Shown: positions 49,938 through 59,260, numbered from the stretch's first letter. The stretch is 64,000 nt of DNA from Mycolicibacterium moriokaense (GCF_003347205.1 NZ_QQBJ01000026.1:1-64000), one strand, 5' to 3'. Translations and numbers: made by a program. Notes: generated from the sequence alone by a model not told the origin.

Positions 49938-51140
49938 ATGACCACCTCGAGTGTGACGTTCGATCCGTTCTCGCAGCAGCATTACGACGACCCCTACGAG
50001 ACGTATCGCCTGCTGCGCGACGAGGCGCCGGTGTACTACAGCGAGCAATACGACTTCTACGCGCTGAGCCGCCACGAAGACGTCGCCGCGGCCTTCAAGG
50101 ACTTCGAGACGTATTCGTCGTCGCGCGGAGTCACGCTCGAGGAGATCCAGCTCGGCGAGCACAAGCACGAGCAGTCGATCATCTGGATGGACCCGCCCGC
50201 GCACCGCCGGATGCGCAGCCTGGTCAACAAGGTGTTCACCCCGCGCGCGATCAAGGCACAGGAGGCGGTGGTGGCAGAGCGGATCACGCACTATCTGTCG
50301 CAGGCCGACCCGAACGCCTTCGATGTCGTCGCGGACTTCTCCGCGCTGTTTCCGGTGGAAGTGATCACGACGATGCTCGGGGTGCCCGCCGAGTTCCGGC
50401 AGCAGATCCGGGAGTGGCAGGACGTCGCGTTGGTGCGCAAACCGGGCCAGATGCGGATGAGCACCGCCGGGGTCGACGCGATGATGCAGACCGGCATGCT
50501 GTACTTCAACCTGATCCAGCAGCGCCGCGCCGACCCGCAGGACGACATGATCAGCGCGCTGATCGCCGCCGAGGTCGACCGCGACGACGGCGGCCACACC
50601 AGCCTCGATGACATGGAGATCGCCGGCTTCTGCACGCTGCTCGGCGGAGCCGGCGCCGAGACCGTCGCGAAGCTGGTCGGCACCGCGGCGGTGGTGTTCT
50701 CCCGTCATCCCGAACAGTGGCGCGCGCTGGTCGACGACCGCGGCAAGGTGCCCGCGGCGGTGGAGGAACTGCTGCGCTACGAGGGCCCGGTGCAGTACGA
50801 CTGCCGTTACAGCACGCGCGACGTCGCGCTGCACGGCACGACCATCCCGGCAGGCAGTGCGGTGATGCTACTGGGCGCCTCGGCCAACCGCGACGAGCGC
50901 GCGTTCACCGACGCCGACGCGTTCGACATCGACCGCGATCGCACCGAGGCGCAGAACCTGGCCTTCGGCTACGGGATCCACAGCTGTCTGGGCGCCGCGC
51001 TGGCGCGGATGGAGAGCGCCAGGGCGCTCGAGCACCTGCTGGATTTCATGCCGGAGTACGACGTCGACTACGACAACCTCCGCAGAGTGGCCATGACGAG
51101 CGTGAACGGCTACTCGAACGTGCCCGTGCGGGTGCGCTGA
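49938..51140 (+). CDS. Cytochrome P450
   Basis: A 400-residue P450. The I-helix LLGGAGAETVAKL has alanine and glutamate in GAGAET (237-242), ExxR is EELLR (277-280), and the haem loop FGYGIHSCLGAALARME gives ligand Cys350. DPPAHRRMRSLVNKVFTPRAI is the C-helix region. The ATG at 49938 lies behind GGAGGG; a nearer ATG at 49920 would add six residues. It has its own promoter-like box and no adjacent redox partner. Confidence 0.92.
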   Translation: MTTSSVTFDPFSQQHYDDPYETYRLLRDEAPVYYSEQYDFYALSRHEDVAAAFKDFETYSSSRGVTLEEIQLGEHKHEQSIIWMDPPAHRRMRSLVNKVFTPRAIKAQEAVVAERITHYLSQADPNAFDVVADFSALFPVEVITTMLGVPAEFRQQIREWQDVALVRKPGQMRMSTAGVDAMMQTGMLYFNLIQQRRADPQDDMISALIAAEVDRDDGGHTSLDDMEIAGFCTLLGGAGAETVAKLVGTAAVVFSRHPEQWRALVDDRGKVPAAVEELLRYEGPVQYDCRYSTRDVALHGTTIPAGSAVMLLGASANRDERAFTDADAFDIDRDRTEAQNLAFGYGIHSCLGAALARMESARALEHLLDFMPEYDVDYDNLRRVAMTSVNGYSNVPVRVR

Positions 51141-51395
51141 CTACCTGGTCCAGCCGCGGCGACGCAGCCACCAGTCGCGTGCGACGACGCCGAGGATGGC
51201 CACCGCGAAACAGATCAGGAAGATGTCCTCGACCTTTCCGACGTGATTGCCGCGCAGCATCGCCAGCATGAACAGGGCGGACAGGATGCCGCCGATCTGG
51301 ATCGCCCTGTGGTTCTCCTTCGACCAGCCCCATTCGGCCGAGGGCACATCTTCGACGTCGACACCGTTGGTCTTGTCCAACTCGGTGCTCACCAC
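51141..51395 (-). CDS. DUF2631-family small membrane protein
   Basis: An 84-residue protein. A hydrophilic N-terminus ends in [15 protein letters not shown], followed by two hydrophobic helices ([13 protein letters not shown] and [24 protein letters not shown]) with a basic C-terminus. This is the DUF2631 pattern of Actinobacteria, known next to mpt70 in M. tuberculosis (Rv2876). Here it marks the right border of the accessory island and is convergent with the P450 gene, its stop abutting the P450 stop. Confidence 0.8.
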   Translation of the reverse strand: MVSTELDKTNGVDVEDVPSAEWGWSKENHRAIQIGGILSALFMLAMLRGNHVGKVEDIFLICFAVAILGVVARDWWLRRRGWTR

Positions 51396-51446
51396 GGCTG
51401 CTCCTCACGGTCGGGCTTTGCGCTGCCGACATTCTGACACAGGTCT

Positions 51447-51464
51447 ACTACGGGTCGCCGTAGT
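51447..51464. promoter_or_regulatory. Inverted repeat before the SDR gene
   Basis: ACTACGG, GTCG, CCGTAGT: a perfect 7-bp inverted repeat with 4-nt spacer, ending 10 nt before the SDR ATG (51475). It may be an operator or part of a promoter; no linked regulator gene is adjacent. Confidence 0.5.
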
Positions 51465-51474
51465 GTGGTCCGTC

Positions 51475-52308
51475 ATGGCGGGACAGTTCGACGGCAAGGT
51501 CGTCTTCATCACCGGGGCGGCGCGCGGTCAGGGCCGCGCCCACGCGGTTCGATTCGCCGAGGAAGGCGCCGACGTCATCGCCGTCGACCTGTGCGGGCAG
51601 ATCGACAGCGTGGCGTACCCGATGCCGACCCGTGAGGACCTCGACGAGACGGTGAACCTGGTCGAGAAGACCGGCCGGCGCATCGTCGCCGAGCAGGCTG
51701 ATGTGCGCGACTTCGAACGTCTCGAGGAGGTCGTGGCCTGCGGCGTCGCGGAGTTCGGCCGCCTCGACTTCGTCATCGCCAACGCCGGGATCTTCCCGGC
51801 GGCAGGGGAGCAACGGCACACCATCGCGTCGTTCGTCGATGCCGTCGACGTCAACCTCAAGGGCGTCTACTTCACCATCGAAGCCGCCCTGCCCTCGATG
51901 CTGGCCCATGGCGACGGCGGTGCGGTCGTCATCACCAGTTCGGCGGCGGGTTTCAAGTCGGTCAGCACGACCTTCGACACGATCAGCCACGGGGCCGCCG
52001 GTTACACGGCCTCGAAGCACGGAGTGATCGGGGTGATGCGTCACTACGCCACATCGTTGGCGGAGAAGAACATTCGGGTGAATTCAGTGCATCCGGGCGG
52101 TGTCGCCACCCCGATGATCATCAACGAGGCGATGGGCATACTCGTCGGCGACCAGCCCGCGTTCGGCGAAGCTCAGCAGCCGAAACTGTCGATGCCGCCG
52201 ATGGACCCGTCGGAGGTCACCGACGCGATCGTGTACTTCTGCGGGCACTCGGGCCGCCACCTCACCGGGGTGGCGCTGCCGCTGGACGGCGGCCTGACGC
52301 TCAAGTGA
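51475..52308 (+). CDS. SDR-family oxidoreductase (mycofactocin-coupled type)
   Basis: A 277-residue SDR. Cofactor motif ITGAARGQGRAHAVRFAEEGADVIAVDLCGQIDS is the form seen in mycofactocin-associated SDRs, which hold NAD tightly. ANAG is replaced by IANAGIFPA, and the catalytic YxxxK is YTASK, with a longer loop before it (KSVSTTFDTISHGAAG) as usual in that group. It probably oxidises an alcohol with electrons passed to mycofactocin. The 3' end overlaps the photolyase gene by 8 nt. Confidence 0.85.
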   Translation: MAGQFDGKVVFITGAARGQGRAHAVRFAEEGADVIAVDLCGQIDSVAYPMPTREDLDETVNLVEKTGRRIVAEQADVRDFERLEEVVACGVAEFGRLDFVIANAGIFPAAGEQRHTIASFVDAVDVNLKGVYFTIEAALPSMLAHGDGGAVVITSSAAGFKSVSTTFDTISHGAAGYTASKHGVIGVMRHYATSLAEKNIRVNSVHPGGVATPMIINEAMGILVGDQPAFGEAQQPKLSMPPMDPSEVTDAIVYFCGHSGRHLTGVALPLDGGLTLK

Positions 52309-53593
52309 TCGCGCTGTAGCGGCGCAGCGCCTCCTGCCGCTCGGCCTTGTGGTCGACGATCGGGTCGGGATAGTCGTCGTCGTCCAGTTCGGGAATCCAG
52401 CGGCGGATGTACGCCCCGTCCGGGTCGAACTTCTCGCCCTGCGTCGTCGGGTTGAACACCCGGAAGTAGGGCGCCGCGTCGGTGCCGGTGCCCGCCGCCC
52501 ACTGCCAGCCGTGCTGGTTGCTGGCCATGTCGCCGTCCACCAGCTGGTCGAGGAACCACCGCGCGCCCCACTGCCAGGGCAGGTGCAGGTCCTTGACCAG
52601 AAACGACGCCACGATCATCCGCACCCGGTTGTGCATCCAGCCGGTCTCGGCGAGCTGACGCATGCCGGCGTCGACGATGGGGAACCCCGTGCGGCCGGCC
52701 TTCCAGGCCTCGAACGCCTTCTTCGCGTCGGCGCCGTCGTCCACCTGCATCGAGTCGAACGACGTGTTCCAATTCCACCACGCGCTGTCGGGCCACTCGC
52801 TGAGCACGCCGGCGTAGAAGTCGCGAAACGCCAACTCGCGCAGGTACGCCTGCGCGCCCTTGCCGCGGCCGAGGTCGGCGGCCATGGTGCGCGGGTGGAT
52901 GGTGCCGAACTTCAGATGCGCCGACATCCGGCTGGTGGCGGGCAGATCGGGGCGGTTGCGGCCGTCGGCGTAGTCGTCCATGCCGTCCTGCAGGAACTTC
53001 TTCCACTGCGCAAGCGCGGCCTTCTCGCCGGCGGGCAGGTCGAGTTCGACTCCCGCGTCGGGGATCTCGACCCCGCCCTTGACGTCGGCGGGGTCGATCC
53101 AGCGCGCCGACTTCGGGCCCGACTTGGCCGGTGCGCGCCAGCCGTGCTTCTGCCATGCGGCGTAGAAGGGGGTGAACACCTTGTACGGGTCGCCGTCGCC
53201 CTTGACGACGCGGCCGGGTGACACGAGATACGGGGAACCGGACTCCTCCAGCGGTATGTCACCGAGCGCGTCGCGCACGGCGTCGTCCCGGCGTTTGCCG
53301 AACGGCGAGAAGTCCGCCGACACGTGCACGGCGCCGGCGCCAACCGCTTTCACGAGCGCGGGGATGCGCTTCTCGGGCTGCCCGCGGGTCACCATCAACC
53401 TGCCGTCGAGGCCGTCGCGCAGTTCGCGCAGCGAGTCGTAGAGGTACTGCAGCCGGCGCGGCCCCGACGACGCCTTCAGCCGCGGGTCGAGGACGTAGCA
53501 GGCCAGCACCTCGCCGTCGGGCTCGGCGGCGTCCAGCAGGGCGGGCAGGTCGTGCAGTCGCAGATCCCGCCGGAACCACAACAAAGTCGGCAT
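52301..53593 (-). CDS. phr: Deoxyribodipyrimidine photolyase
   Basis: A 430-residue DNA photolyase that repairs cyclobutane pyrimidine dimers with blue light using FAD. The start PTLLWFRRDLRLHDLPALLDA is the antenna domain; HLKFGTIHPRTMAADLG, LRELAFRDFYAGVL, GFPIVDAGMRQLAETGWMHNRVRMIVASFLVKDL and DGDMASNQHGWQWAAGTGTDAAPYFRVFNP are the FAD-binding signature regions. Length is normal. It stands alone, convergent with the SDR gene. Confidence 0.96.
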   Translation of the reverse strand: MPTLLWFRRDLRLHDLPALLDAAEPDGEVLACYVLDPRLKASSGPRRLQYLYDSLRELRDGLDGRLMVTRGQPEKRIPALVKAVGAGAVHVSADFSPFGKRRDDAVRDALGDIPLEESGSPYLVSPGRVVKGDGDPYKVFTPFYAAWQKHGWRAPAKSGPKSARWIDPADVKGGVEIPDAGVELDLPAGEKAALAQWKKFLQDGMDDYADGRNRPDLPATSRMSAHLKFGTIHPRTMAADLGRGKGAQAYLRELAFRDFYAGVLSEWPDSAWWNWNTSFDSMQVDDGADAKKAFEAWKAGRTGFPIVDAGMRQLAETGWMHNRVRMIVASFLVKDLHLPWQWGARWFLDQLVDGDMASNQHGWQWAAGTGTDAAPYFRVFNPTTQGEKFDPDGAYIRRWIPELDDDDYPDPIVDHKAERQEALRRYSAIT

Positions 53594-53658
53594 GCCATTG
53601 ATGCTGCCCGCATTTCCGGCTAAAGAAACAAGGGGGCTTGCTGACGGAAGGATGACGG

Positions 53659-54528
53659 ATGCAGTTTTGGTCGGGAACGGCGTTCATGGACCCGCGGGAG
53701 GCCGTCCCGGTCGCCACGATGCTCGACGAAGCCGGCTATGACGGAATCGTGACCTCGGACCACATGATCTACCCGCGTGAGCTGTCGTCGCCGTATCCCG
53801 ACTCCGACACCGGCAAGCCCGGTTGGGAGCCGGACAACCCGTGGCCCGACCCGTGGGTGTTCACCGGCGCGATGGCGGCGGTGACGCGCCGGCTGCGATT
53901 CTCCAACGCGGTGTACATCGCTCCGGCCCGCCCGCTTCTCGAGGTCGCCAAGCTGATCGCCGCCGCCGCCGTGGTGTCCGACGGCCGGGTGTCGCTCGCG
54001 GCGGGCGTCGGCTGGATGCGCGAGGAGTACGAGCTGATGGGTCAGGACTTCGCGACCCGCGGCAAGCGGCTGGACGAGATGATCCCGGCGCTGCGCGAGC
54101 TGTGGAAGGGCGGTTGGGTGTCCTGGGACGGTGAGTACTACCAGGTGCCCGAGATGATGATCGAACCCCATCCGCCCGCGCCGGTGCCGATCCTGTGCGG
54201 CGGCGAGTCTGAGGCGGCCCTGCGCCGCGCCGCGCGACTGTGCGACGGGTGGGTGGGCTACGCCTACGGGTTCGACGATGCGGTCGGCTTCGCCCGCAGG
54301 CTGAGCGCGCTTCGCCGCGAGTACGGGCGGGAGAACGAGCCATTCGACATCCTGCTGGCGCTCCTCGAGCCGCCCTCGGTCGACGTGTACCGGCGCGCCG
54401 AGGACGAGGGAATCACCCAGGTGATGGTCCGGCCCTGGTTCGGCACCGACACCGGGGCGGCCGGGGTCGAGGCGTATCGGCCGCAGATCGAGGAGTTCGC
54501 CGAGACGATCATCGAGAAGTGCCGGTGA
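53659..54528 (+). CDS. LLM-class F420-dependent oxidoreductase (TIGR03619-like)
   Basis: A 289-residue luciferase-like enzyme starting MQFWSGTAFMDPREAVPVATMLDEAGYDGIVTSDHMIYPRELSSPYP. RRLRFSNAVYIAPARPLLEVAKLIAAAAVVSDGRVSLAAGVGWMREEYELMGQDFATRGKRLDEM is the family core, and PVPILCGGESEAALRRAARLCDGWVGY the second signature. Likely uses F420; substrate unknown. Divergent from the photolyase, convergent with the Ddn-like gene. Confidence 0.9.
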   Translation: MQFWSGTAFMDPREAVPVATMLDEAGYDGIVTSDHMIYPRELSSPYPDSDTGKPGWEPDNPWPDPWVFTGAMAAVTRRLRFSNAVYIAPARPLLEVAKLIAAAAVVSDGRVSLAAGVGWMREEYELMGQDFATRGKRLDEMIPALRELWKGGWVSWDGEYYQVPEMMIEPHPPAPVPILCGGESEAALRRAARLCDGWVGYAYGFDDAVGFARRLSALRREYGRENEPFDILLALLEPPSVDVYRRAEDEGITQVMVRPWFGTDTGAAGVEAYRPQIEEFAETIIEKCR

Positions 54529-54534
54529 GCCCCG

Positions 54535-54978
54535 TTAATCGGCGGGGTCGAACCTGAACACCACCAATTGACCTGCGAGAGCCTCGAACTCGTCGGGCGT
54601 GCCGTCGCGCACCAGCCCGGAGCGTTTGGCGAACCCGACGCCGACGGGCACCTGGACGGGGAACTCCCGCAGCACCAGCCGCGACTCCTCTGCGCCCAGT
54701 TCCACGATCTTGATCTCCCGCGACCTGCGGCCACGGGTGAGGGTGCCCGCGCCGGCCGCGCGCGCGTTGGCGGCCCAGTCCGCTCCGGGGTACCCGGCGA
54801 CGGTGTACATGTCGCCGCGATAGGTGAACGGCGTCATCGGGGTGCTGCGCGGCTTGCCGGTCTTGCGGCCGGGCACCGTCAGGATCATCGCGGGGCCGGT
54901 GGGGATGCCGAGTCGCTGCATCGCTTTGACGAATCTGTTCATCGGCTTGAGATAGCGCGGTGGCTTTAGTTCTGACAT
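54535..54978 (-). CDS. Ddn-type deazaflavin (F420)-dependent nitroreductase family protein
   Basis: A 147-residue split beta-barrel protein of the Ddn family. LTVPGRKTGKPRSTPMTPFTYRGDMYTVAGYPGADWAANARAAGAGTLTRGRRSREIKIVEL holds the F420-binding signature. Family members reduce quinones or nitro compounds with F420H2. It begins 15 nt after the epimerase-like gene stop on the same strand, so the two are probably co-transcribed. Confidence 0.9.
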   Translation of the reverse strand: MSELKPPRYLKPMNRFVKAMQRLGIPTGPAMILTVPGRKTGKPRSTPMTPFTYRGDMYTVAGYPGADWAANARAAGAGTLTRGRRSREIKIVELGAEESRLVLREFPVQVPVGVGFAKRSGLVRDGTPDEFEALAGQLVVFRFDPAD

Positions 54979-54993
54979 GTGTTGTCTCCGTCG

Positions 54994-55833
54994 CTAGTTG
55001 GTGAACAAGTCCCGGTTCGATCGGATGGCGTCGGCGAAGGTCTGCGGCGGGCGGCCGAGGATCTTCTCCACCTCGTTGGTGACCAGCGCGGGCTCGGACA
55101 CCGTCGCCTCCAGCAGTCCCATGTAGGCATCGGCGAACTCCGCCGAGAAACCCAGACCGAGGAAGCGTTGACGCACCAGGTCGGGCGATACCTCCTGGTA
55201 GCGCAGCGGACGTTCGAGCACCTCGCCGATGACGTCGACGAGCTCGCTGTTGGTCAGCGCCTGCGGGCCGGTCAGCGCGACCTTGCGGCCCAGCAGGTCG
55301 TCGTCGAGGACGGCGCAGGCCGCCACCGCGGAGATGTCGGAGTCGACGATCGGCGCCGTCGACGCCGCGGCGTACGGCCCGAAAACCGTGTCGCCCGACT
55401 TGATTTGCGCCGCCCACATGCCGAAGAAGTTGGTGGCGAAGACGGACGGCCGCAGGCTCACCCATTCCAGGCCCGAGTCGATGGCGTACTGCTCGACCTC
55501 CTTGTTGCGGTCGCCACGGAAGCGTGACGGCTGACGCGAGAAGTCGTCGTCGGCGTTGATGGCCGACAGCGCGACCAGCCGCCGCACCCCCTCGCGGCGG
55601 GCGAGCTCGACGGTCGGCGCGAGGTCGTCGCCGAGGGCGCGCGAGTTCAGGAACACCGAGGAGGCACCCCGGATCCCGGCGGCGGTGGAACCGAGCACCT
55701 CCACACCGTCCGGAAAGTGTGCCGAGTCCGGATGACGGGTGACGGCGCGCACCGTGACGCCGGCCCTCACGAGGTGGTTGACCAAGGGACGCCCGACATT
55801 GCCGGTTGCACCCGTGACGAGAATTGTGTTCAT
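54994..55833 (-). CDS. NmrA-like NAD(P)-binding epimerase/oxidoreductase
   Basis: A 279-residue atypical SDR. The start NTILVTGATGNVGRPLVNHLVRAGVTVRAVTR is the NmrA-type Rossmann motif; later VALTGPQALTNSELVDVIGEVLERPLRYQEVSPD is usual for this group. It is divergent from the ECF sigma gene (55914). ECF41-type sigma factors are typically linked to carboxymuconolactone decarboxylase, oxidoreductase or epimerase (COE) genes, and this fits as the COE partner. Confidence 0.86.
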   Translation of the reverse strand: MNTILVTGATGNVGRPLVNHLVRAGVTVRAVTRHPDSAHFPDGVEVLGSTAAGIRGASSVFLNSRALGDDLAPTVELARREGVRRLVALSAINADDDFSRQPSRFRGDRNKEVEQYAIDSGLEWVSLRPSVFATNFFGMWAAQIKSGDTVFGPYAAASTAPIVDSDISAVAACAVLDDDLLGRKVALTGPQALTNSELVDVIGEVLERPLRYQEVSPDLVRQRFLGLGFSAEFADAYMGLLEATVSEPALVTNEVEKILGRPPQTFADAIRSNRDLFTN

Positions 55834-55863
55834 GAAAGCAAGGACGGCCCGACGCCGGGAAAC

Positions 55864-55905
55864 GTTACGGGCGGAATCGGTAACTTTTCGCCCGGGCGTT
55901 CCGTC
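55864..55905 (+). promoter_or_regulatory. Candidate ECF promoter and inverted repeat
   Basis: GGTAAC (55879-55884), 17 nt, CGTC (55902-55905) has the spacing of an ECF-type promoter 9 nt before the sigma-factor ATG. GTTAC (55864-55868) and GTAAC (55880-55884) form an inverted repeat. Autoregulation is plausible but untested; the -35 is not the TGTCACA usually reported for ECF41. Confidence 0.35.
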
Positions 55906-55913
55906 GTAGATAG

Positions 55914-56777
55914 ATGACCGAGTCGACGTCGGTGGAGGTGGCGTGGCGCAGCCATCGCCCCTACCTGGTGAACCTGGCCTACCAGATGCTGGGCGATGTA
56001 GGCGAGGCCGAGGACATCGCGCAGGAGGCGTTTCTGCGGTTGGCGCGTGCCGACCCGGCGCAGATCGATGACCTGCGGGGTTGGCTCACGGTGGTCGCCG
56101 GGCGATTGTGCCTCGATCAGGTGCGCTCGGCGCGCGCTCGCCGGGAACGCCCCGACGACATGGCAGCCGTCGACGTGGCGACCTCGGCGGAGCCGGATCC
56201 GGCCGACCGGGTCACGTTGGACGACGAGATCCGCGGCGCGATGCTGCAGGTGTTGAGGCGGCTGTCCCCGGGCGAGCGAGTGTCGTTCGTCCTGCACGAC
56301 GTCTTCGGTATGCCGTTCGAGGAGATCGCCGAGGCCGTCGGACGGCCGGTGGGCACCTGCCGCCAACTCGCTCGGCGGGCGCGAGGCAAGTTCACCGCGG
56401 CCACGCCCAGGCTCGCCGACGTCGCCGACGCCGAGCATCAACTGGTCACCGAGAAATTCATCACGGCGTGTGCCAACGGCGATCTCGCGGCGCTGACCGC
56501 GGTGCTGGATCCCACGGTGTGGGGCGTCGGCACTGTTGTGGGCGACGGGGCACCGCCCGCGCAGGTCAACCACGGACCGACCGAGGTGGGCCGCAATCTG
56601 CTTCGCTACCTCGGCGGTGGCGCGACGCTGGTCAACGGACCGGTGGGAGAGCCCGTGCTGCTGGCTTTCACGCGCGGGCGGTTGTTCGCCGTCATCGTGC
56701 TGACAATTCGCGACGGCCTGGTGCACAAAATCGAAGCCACCGTCGACCCAACCGCGGCGGCCCGGTCAAGGGGATAA
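55914..56777 (+). CDS. ECF sigma factor with SnoaL-like C-terminal domain (ECF41/SigJ-like)
   Basis: A 287-residue ECF sigma factor. Region 2 is [27 protein letters not shown], region 4 is [51 protein letters not shown]. Beyond about residue 175 it has a SnoaL/NTF2-like extension ([25 protein letters not shown]), as in ECF41 and mycobacterial SigJ/SigI. In that group the extension modulates activity in place of an anti-sigma factor. Divergent from an epimerase-like gene, its likely target. Confidence 0.9.
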   Translation: MTESTSVEVAWRSHRPYLVNLAYQMLGDVGEAEDIAQEAFLRLARADPAQIDDLRGWLTVVAGRLCLDQVRSARARRERPDDMAAVDVATSAEPDPADRVTLDDEIRGAMLQVLRRLSPGERVSFVLHDVFGMPFEEIAEAVGRPVGTCRQLARRARGKFTAATPRLADVADAEHQLVTEKFITACANGDLAALTAVLDPTVWGVGTVVGDGAPPAQVNHGPTEVGRNLLRYLGGGATLVNGPVGEPVLLAFTRGRLFAVIVLTIRDGLVHKIEATVDPTAAARSRG

Positions 56778-56811
56778 CCGGGCCGCCGGGCGTATTCGGT
56801 TGGGGCCGAAC

Positions 56812-57379
56812 TTAGTTCATCGGCGGCATCAACACGGTGTCGATCATGTACACCTGTGCGTTCGCGGTGGACACGCCGCCGCACACCACATTCGCGTCGT
56901 TGACCTTGAGGTCGTTGCCCATGCCGGTGACCGTGACGTCGGCGCCCTGCACGGTCTTGTGCGTGCCGACGACCTTCGCCGGGCTCGCCTGGCCGGGCAC
57001 CACGTGGTAGGTCAGGATGCTCGGTCTTGAGCTTGTCGATGGTGGCCGGATCGAGCTTGCCGAATGCCTCATCGGTGGGGGCGAAGACGGTGAACTCGCC
57101 GCCGTTGAGCGTGTCGACCAGGTTGACGTTCGGATTGAGTTGTCCGGATACGGCTTTCGTCAGCGTCGTCAGCATCGGGTTGTTCGACGCGGCGACCGTC
57201 ACGGGATCCATCGCCATGCCCGCCACCGAGCCTGGGCCCGTCGGCACCTGCTCGGCGTAGGCGGTACAAGCGGGCCCCACCAACTCGGCCGACGCGGTGC
57301 CCGCGGTGGTCAAGGACATGCCCATCGCCGCTGCAGCCGCCAGACCTGCAACCGCCACGGACTTCTTCATGTTCTTCAT
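56812..57379 (-). pseudogene. MPT70-like secreted fasciclin protein, frameshifted
   Basis: Translation from ATG 57379 gives a signal peptide ([20 protein letters not shown], cleavage near ASA|EL) and a normal fasciclin half through [21 protein letters not shown]. The frame is then lost. The rest, [18 protein letters not shown] to [13 protein letters not shown], is intact in another frame, ending at 56812. About seven codons expected between KLKT and ILTY are represented by 4 nt, so a deletion of roughly 17-20 nt near 57018-57022 explains it. Unshifted, it would match MPT70. It could be a pseudogene or an assembly error; the second fasciclin has a lesion at the same place. Confidence 0.8.
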
Positions 57380-57443
57380 AGGGTATCCACTTCCTGTTTC
57401 TCGGGCGACACCGACTGCCGCCTCTGTGTGGGCTTCCACAAGG

Positions 57444-57471
57444 GATTCGGAGCGCCGCCGCCCGTGGATGG
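57444..57471 (-). promoter_or_regulatory. SigK-like promoter of the MPT70-like gene
   Basis: On the minus strand: CCATCC, 15 nt, CCGAATC, ending 65 nt before the ATG at 57379. It matches the motif pair before the MPT83-like gene (CCATCC, 15 nt, CCGAATG) and, from memory, the published SigK consensus for mpt70/mpt83. Confidence 0.65.
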
Positions 57472-57514
57472 GTCGATCGTCGAAATCGTTGTCGCAATGC
57501 GACTGACGCGGTCG

Positions 57515-59260
57515 TCAGCCATAGGTGAACGAGAACGCTTGCAGCCCTTTGCTCAAGCGCACCTCCAGTTGTCCCTGCTGCACGTCGTCACCGGCGACGA
57601 GTTGGTACGACGTAGGTGCACCGCTGATCGGCACGCGCTTCGTCTCGCCATTGTCGGTCACCGTCAGGACGCCGTCGCCGCCCGCGACGATGTAGACGTT
57701 CTTTGCGTGGTATTTCAACGCGATTCGGGAATCGTCGGACTGTGCCGTCGCCCCCTGGTAGTCCAGGGACCAGCGACCGCTCAAACCGAAGCTGTCGTCG
57801 GCCAGCCTCATGGGGTAGGCGAAGTCGGCGGTGCCCTCGTCGTAGGTGTCGGGGCCGCCGTAGTTGACCATCTTGCCCACGCCGAGGTAGGTCTCGGGTG
57901 TCTGGCCGGCCGCAGGCGTCGTGTCGGCGGACTCGCTCGGCGGAGGCAGTTGCACGTCGGGGTCTGCGTCGACCAGCAACTGCCGAATCAGGTTCTCGGT
58001 GACGTCGTAGTCGCCCTCGCCGAACTTGATATGCCGCACAATTCCTTTCGCGTCGATCAGGTACTCCGCCGGCCAGTAGCGGTTGCGGTAGTTGGTCCAC
58101 GTCGACAGGTTGTTGTCGAGCGCCACCGGGTAGGTGATGCCCAGATCGGCGGCACCGCTTTCGACGTTTCGCGGGTTCTTCTCGAACGCGTACTCGGGGC
58201 TGTGCACGCCGATGACCTCGAGGCCCAGGCCGCGGTAGCGGTCATACCAGTCGACGACGTGGGGGATGGCGCGTTGGCAGTTGATGCACGAGTATGCCCA
58301 GAAGTCGACCAGGACGACCTTGCCCCGCAGTGACTTCAGGTCGATCGGCGCGCCACCGGGGGTGTTGAGCCATTGCGCGATGCCCTTGATTTCCGGTGCC
58401 GTACCGCAGCTTTCGAGCTCAGCGGCGCCGTTGCTGCAGTTCGACAGCTCGCGGTTCTGGTCGTTGACCAGGCCACCGAGGTTCAGTTTCTGGGCCTGCT
58501 CCGAAGCGGCGACCCGGTCTTGCAGCGTGCTCGTGTAGTCGGGGATGGCCCGTTGCAGCTTCGCGGGCACGTTGAACACCAGAGCCACCGCGAACGCCAA
58601 CATGACGATGCCGCCGATCACCCTGATGCGACGCTGGTGGCGGCGGAACGTGCCGACCCGCTCGGCGACTCGCTGACCCGCCAGCGCGAAGAACAACAGC
58701 GGTAGCGCCGCACCGACGGCGAACGCGATGGTCAGCGCGACCGTGTCGAGGCCGATGGAGCCCGTCGCGCCTGCGACGACGATCGCCGCGAGCACTGGGC
58801 CCGCGCACGGCACGTACAGCACGCCCAGCGCGAGACCGAGTCCGAAACCGCTTCTGCCCTCACTCATTTGAAGCTGGGGGATGCGGCTGAACGGCTTTTC
58901 CAGCAGTTCTTCGAAGCGGGGGAAGATCAGGCCGAGGCCGATCGCGGTGAGTGCGATCAGCCCGGCCCACCTGATCGCGTCCTGGGGCAGGTGCAGCAGG
59001 GAAAGCAGCGCGGTTCCGATGAGCGTCACCACGCTGAAACTCACCACCAGCCCGCCGATCACCCGGTACGGTCGCAGCCTCTCCGCCAGCGGGGGCCTGG
59101 TCCTGACGGCGACTGCGGCGCCGCCGCCGGACTCCTCGGCCCGTTCGGTGCGCATGCCGTGGGCGCCCGAGAAGAAGATCACCGGCAGCACCGGCAGAAT
59201 GCACGGCGAGATGCCGGTGATCAGACCGCCGAGGAAGCCGATCAGTACGAGTGTGAGCAT
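57515..59260 (-). CDS. dipZ: DipZ: CcdA-like transmembrane and thioredoxin-domain protein
   Basis: A 581-residue membrane protein. Residues 1-230 form CcdA-type helices with the redox cysteines Cys20 (GISPCILP) and Cys152 (VPCAGP). Then comes an extracytoplasmic thioredoxin-like domain with CxxC in [16 protein letters not shown] (Cys325, Cys328). A C-terminal beta domain has [17 protein letters not shown] to [10 protein letters not shown]. It carries reducing power across the membrane. From general knowledge, dipZ sits between mpt83 and mpt70 in M. tuberculosis, as here. ATG 59260 is chosen; a start 21 nt upstream (MRLRIID) is possible. Confidence 0.93.
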   Translation of the reverse strand: MLTLVLIGFLGGLITGISPCILPVLPVIFFSGAHGMRTERAEESGGGAAVAVRTRPPLAERLRPYRVIGGLVVSFSVVTLIGTALLSLLHLPQDAIRWAGLIALTAIGLGLIFPRFEELLEKPFSRIPQLQMSEGRSGFGLGLALGVLYVPCAGPVLAAIVVAGATGSIGLDTVALTIAFAVGAALPLLFFALAGQRVAERVGTFRRHQRRIRVIGGIVMLAFAVALVFNVPAKLQRAIPDYTSTLQDRVAASEQAQKLNLGGLVNDQNRELSNCSNGAAELESCGTAPEIKGIAQWLNTPGGAPIDLKSLRGKVVLVDFWAYSCINCQRAIPHVVDWYDRYRGLGLEVIGVHSPEYAFEKNPRNVESGAADLGITYPVALDNNLSTWTNYRNRYWPAEYLIDAKGIVRHIKFGEGDYDVTENLIRQLLVDADPDVQLPPPSESADTTPAAGQTPETYLGVGKMVNYGGPDTYDEGTADFAYPMRLADDSFGLSGRWSLDYQGATAQSDDSRIALKYHAKNVYIVAGGDGVLTVTDNGETKRVPISGAPTSYQLVAGDDVQQGQLEVRLSKGLQAFSFTYG

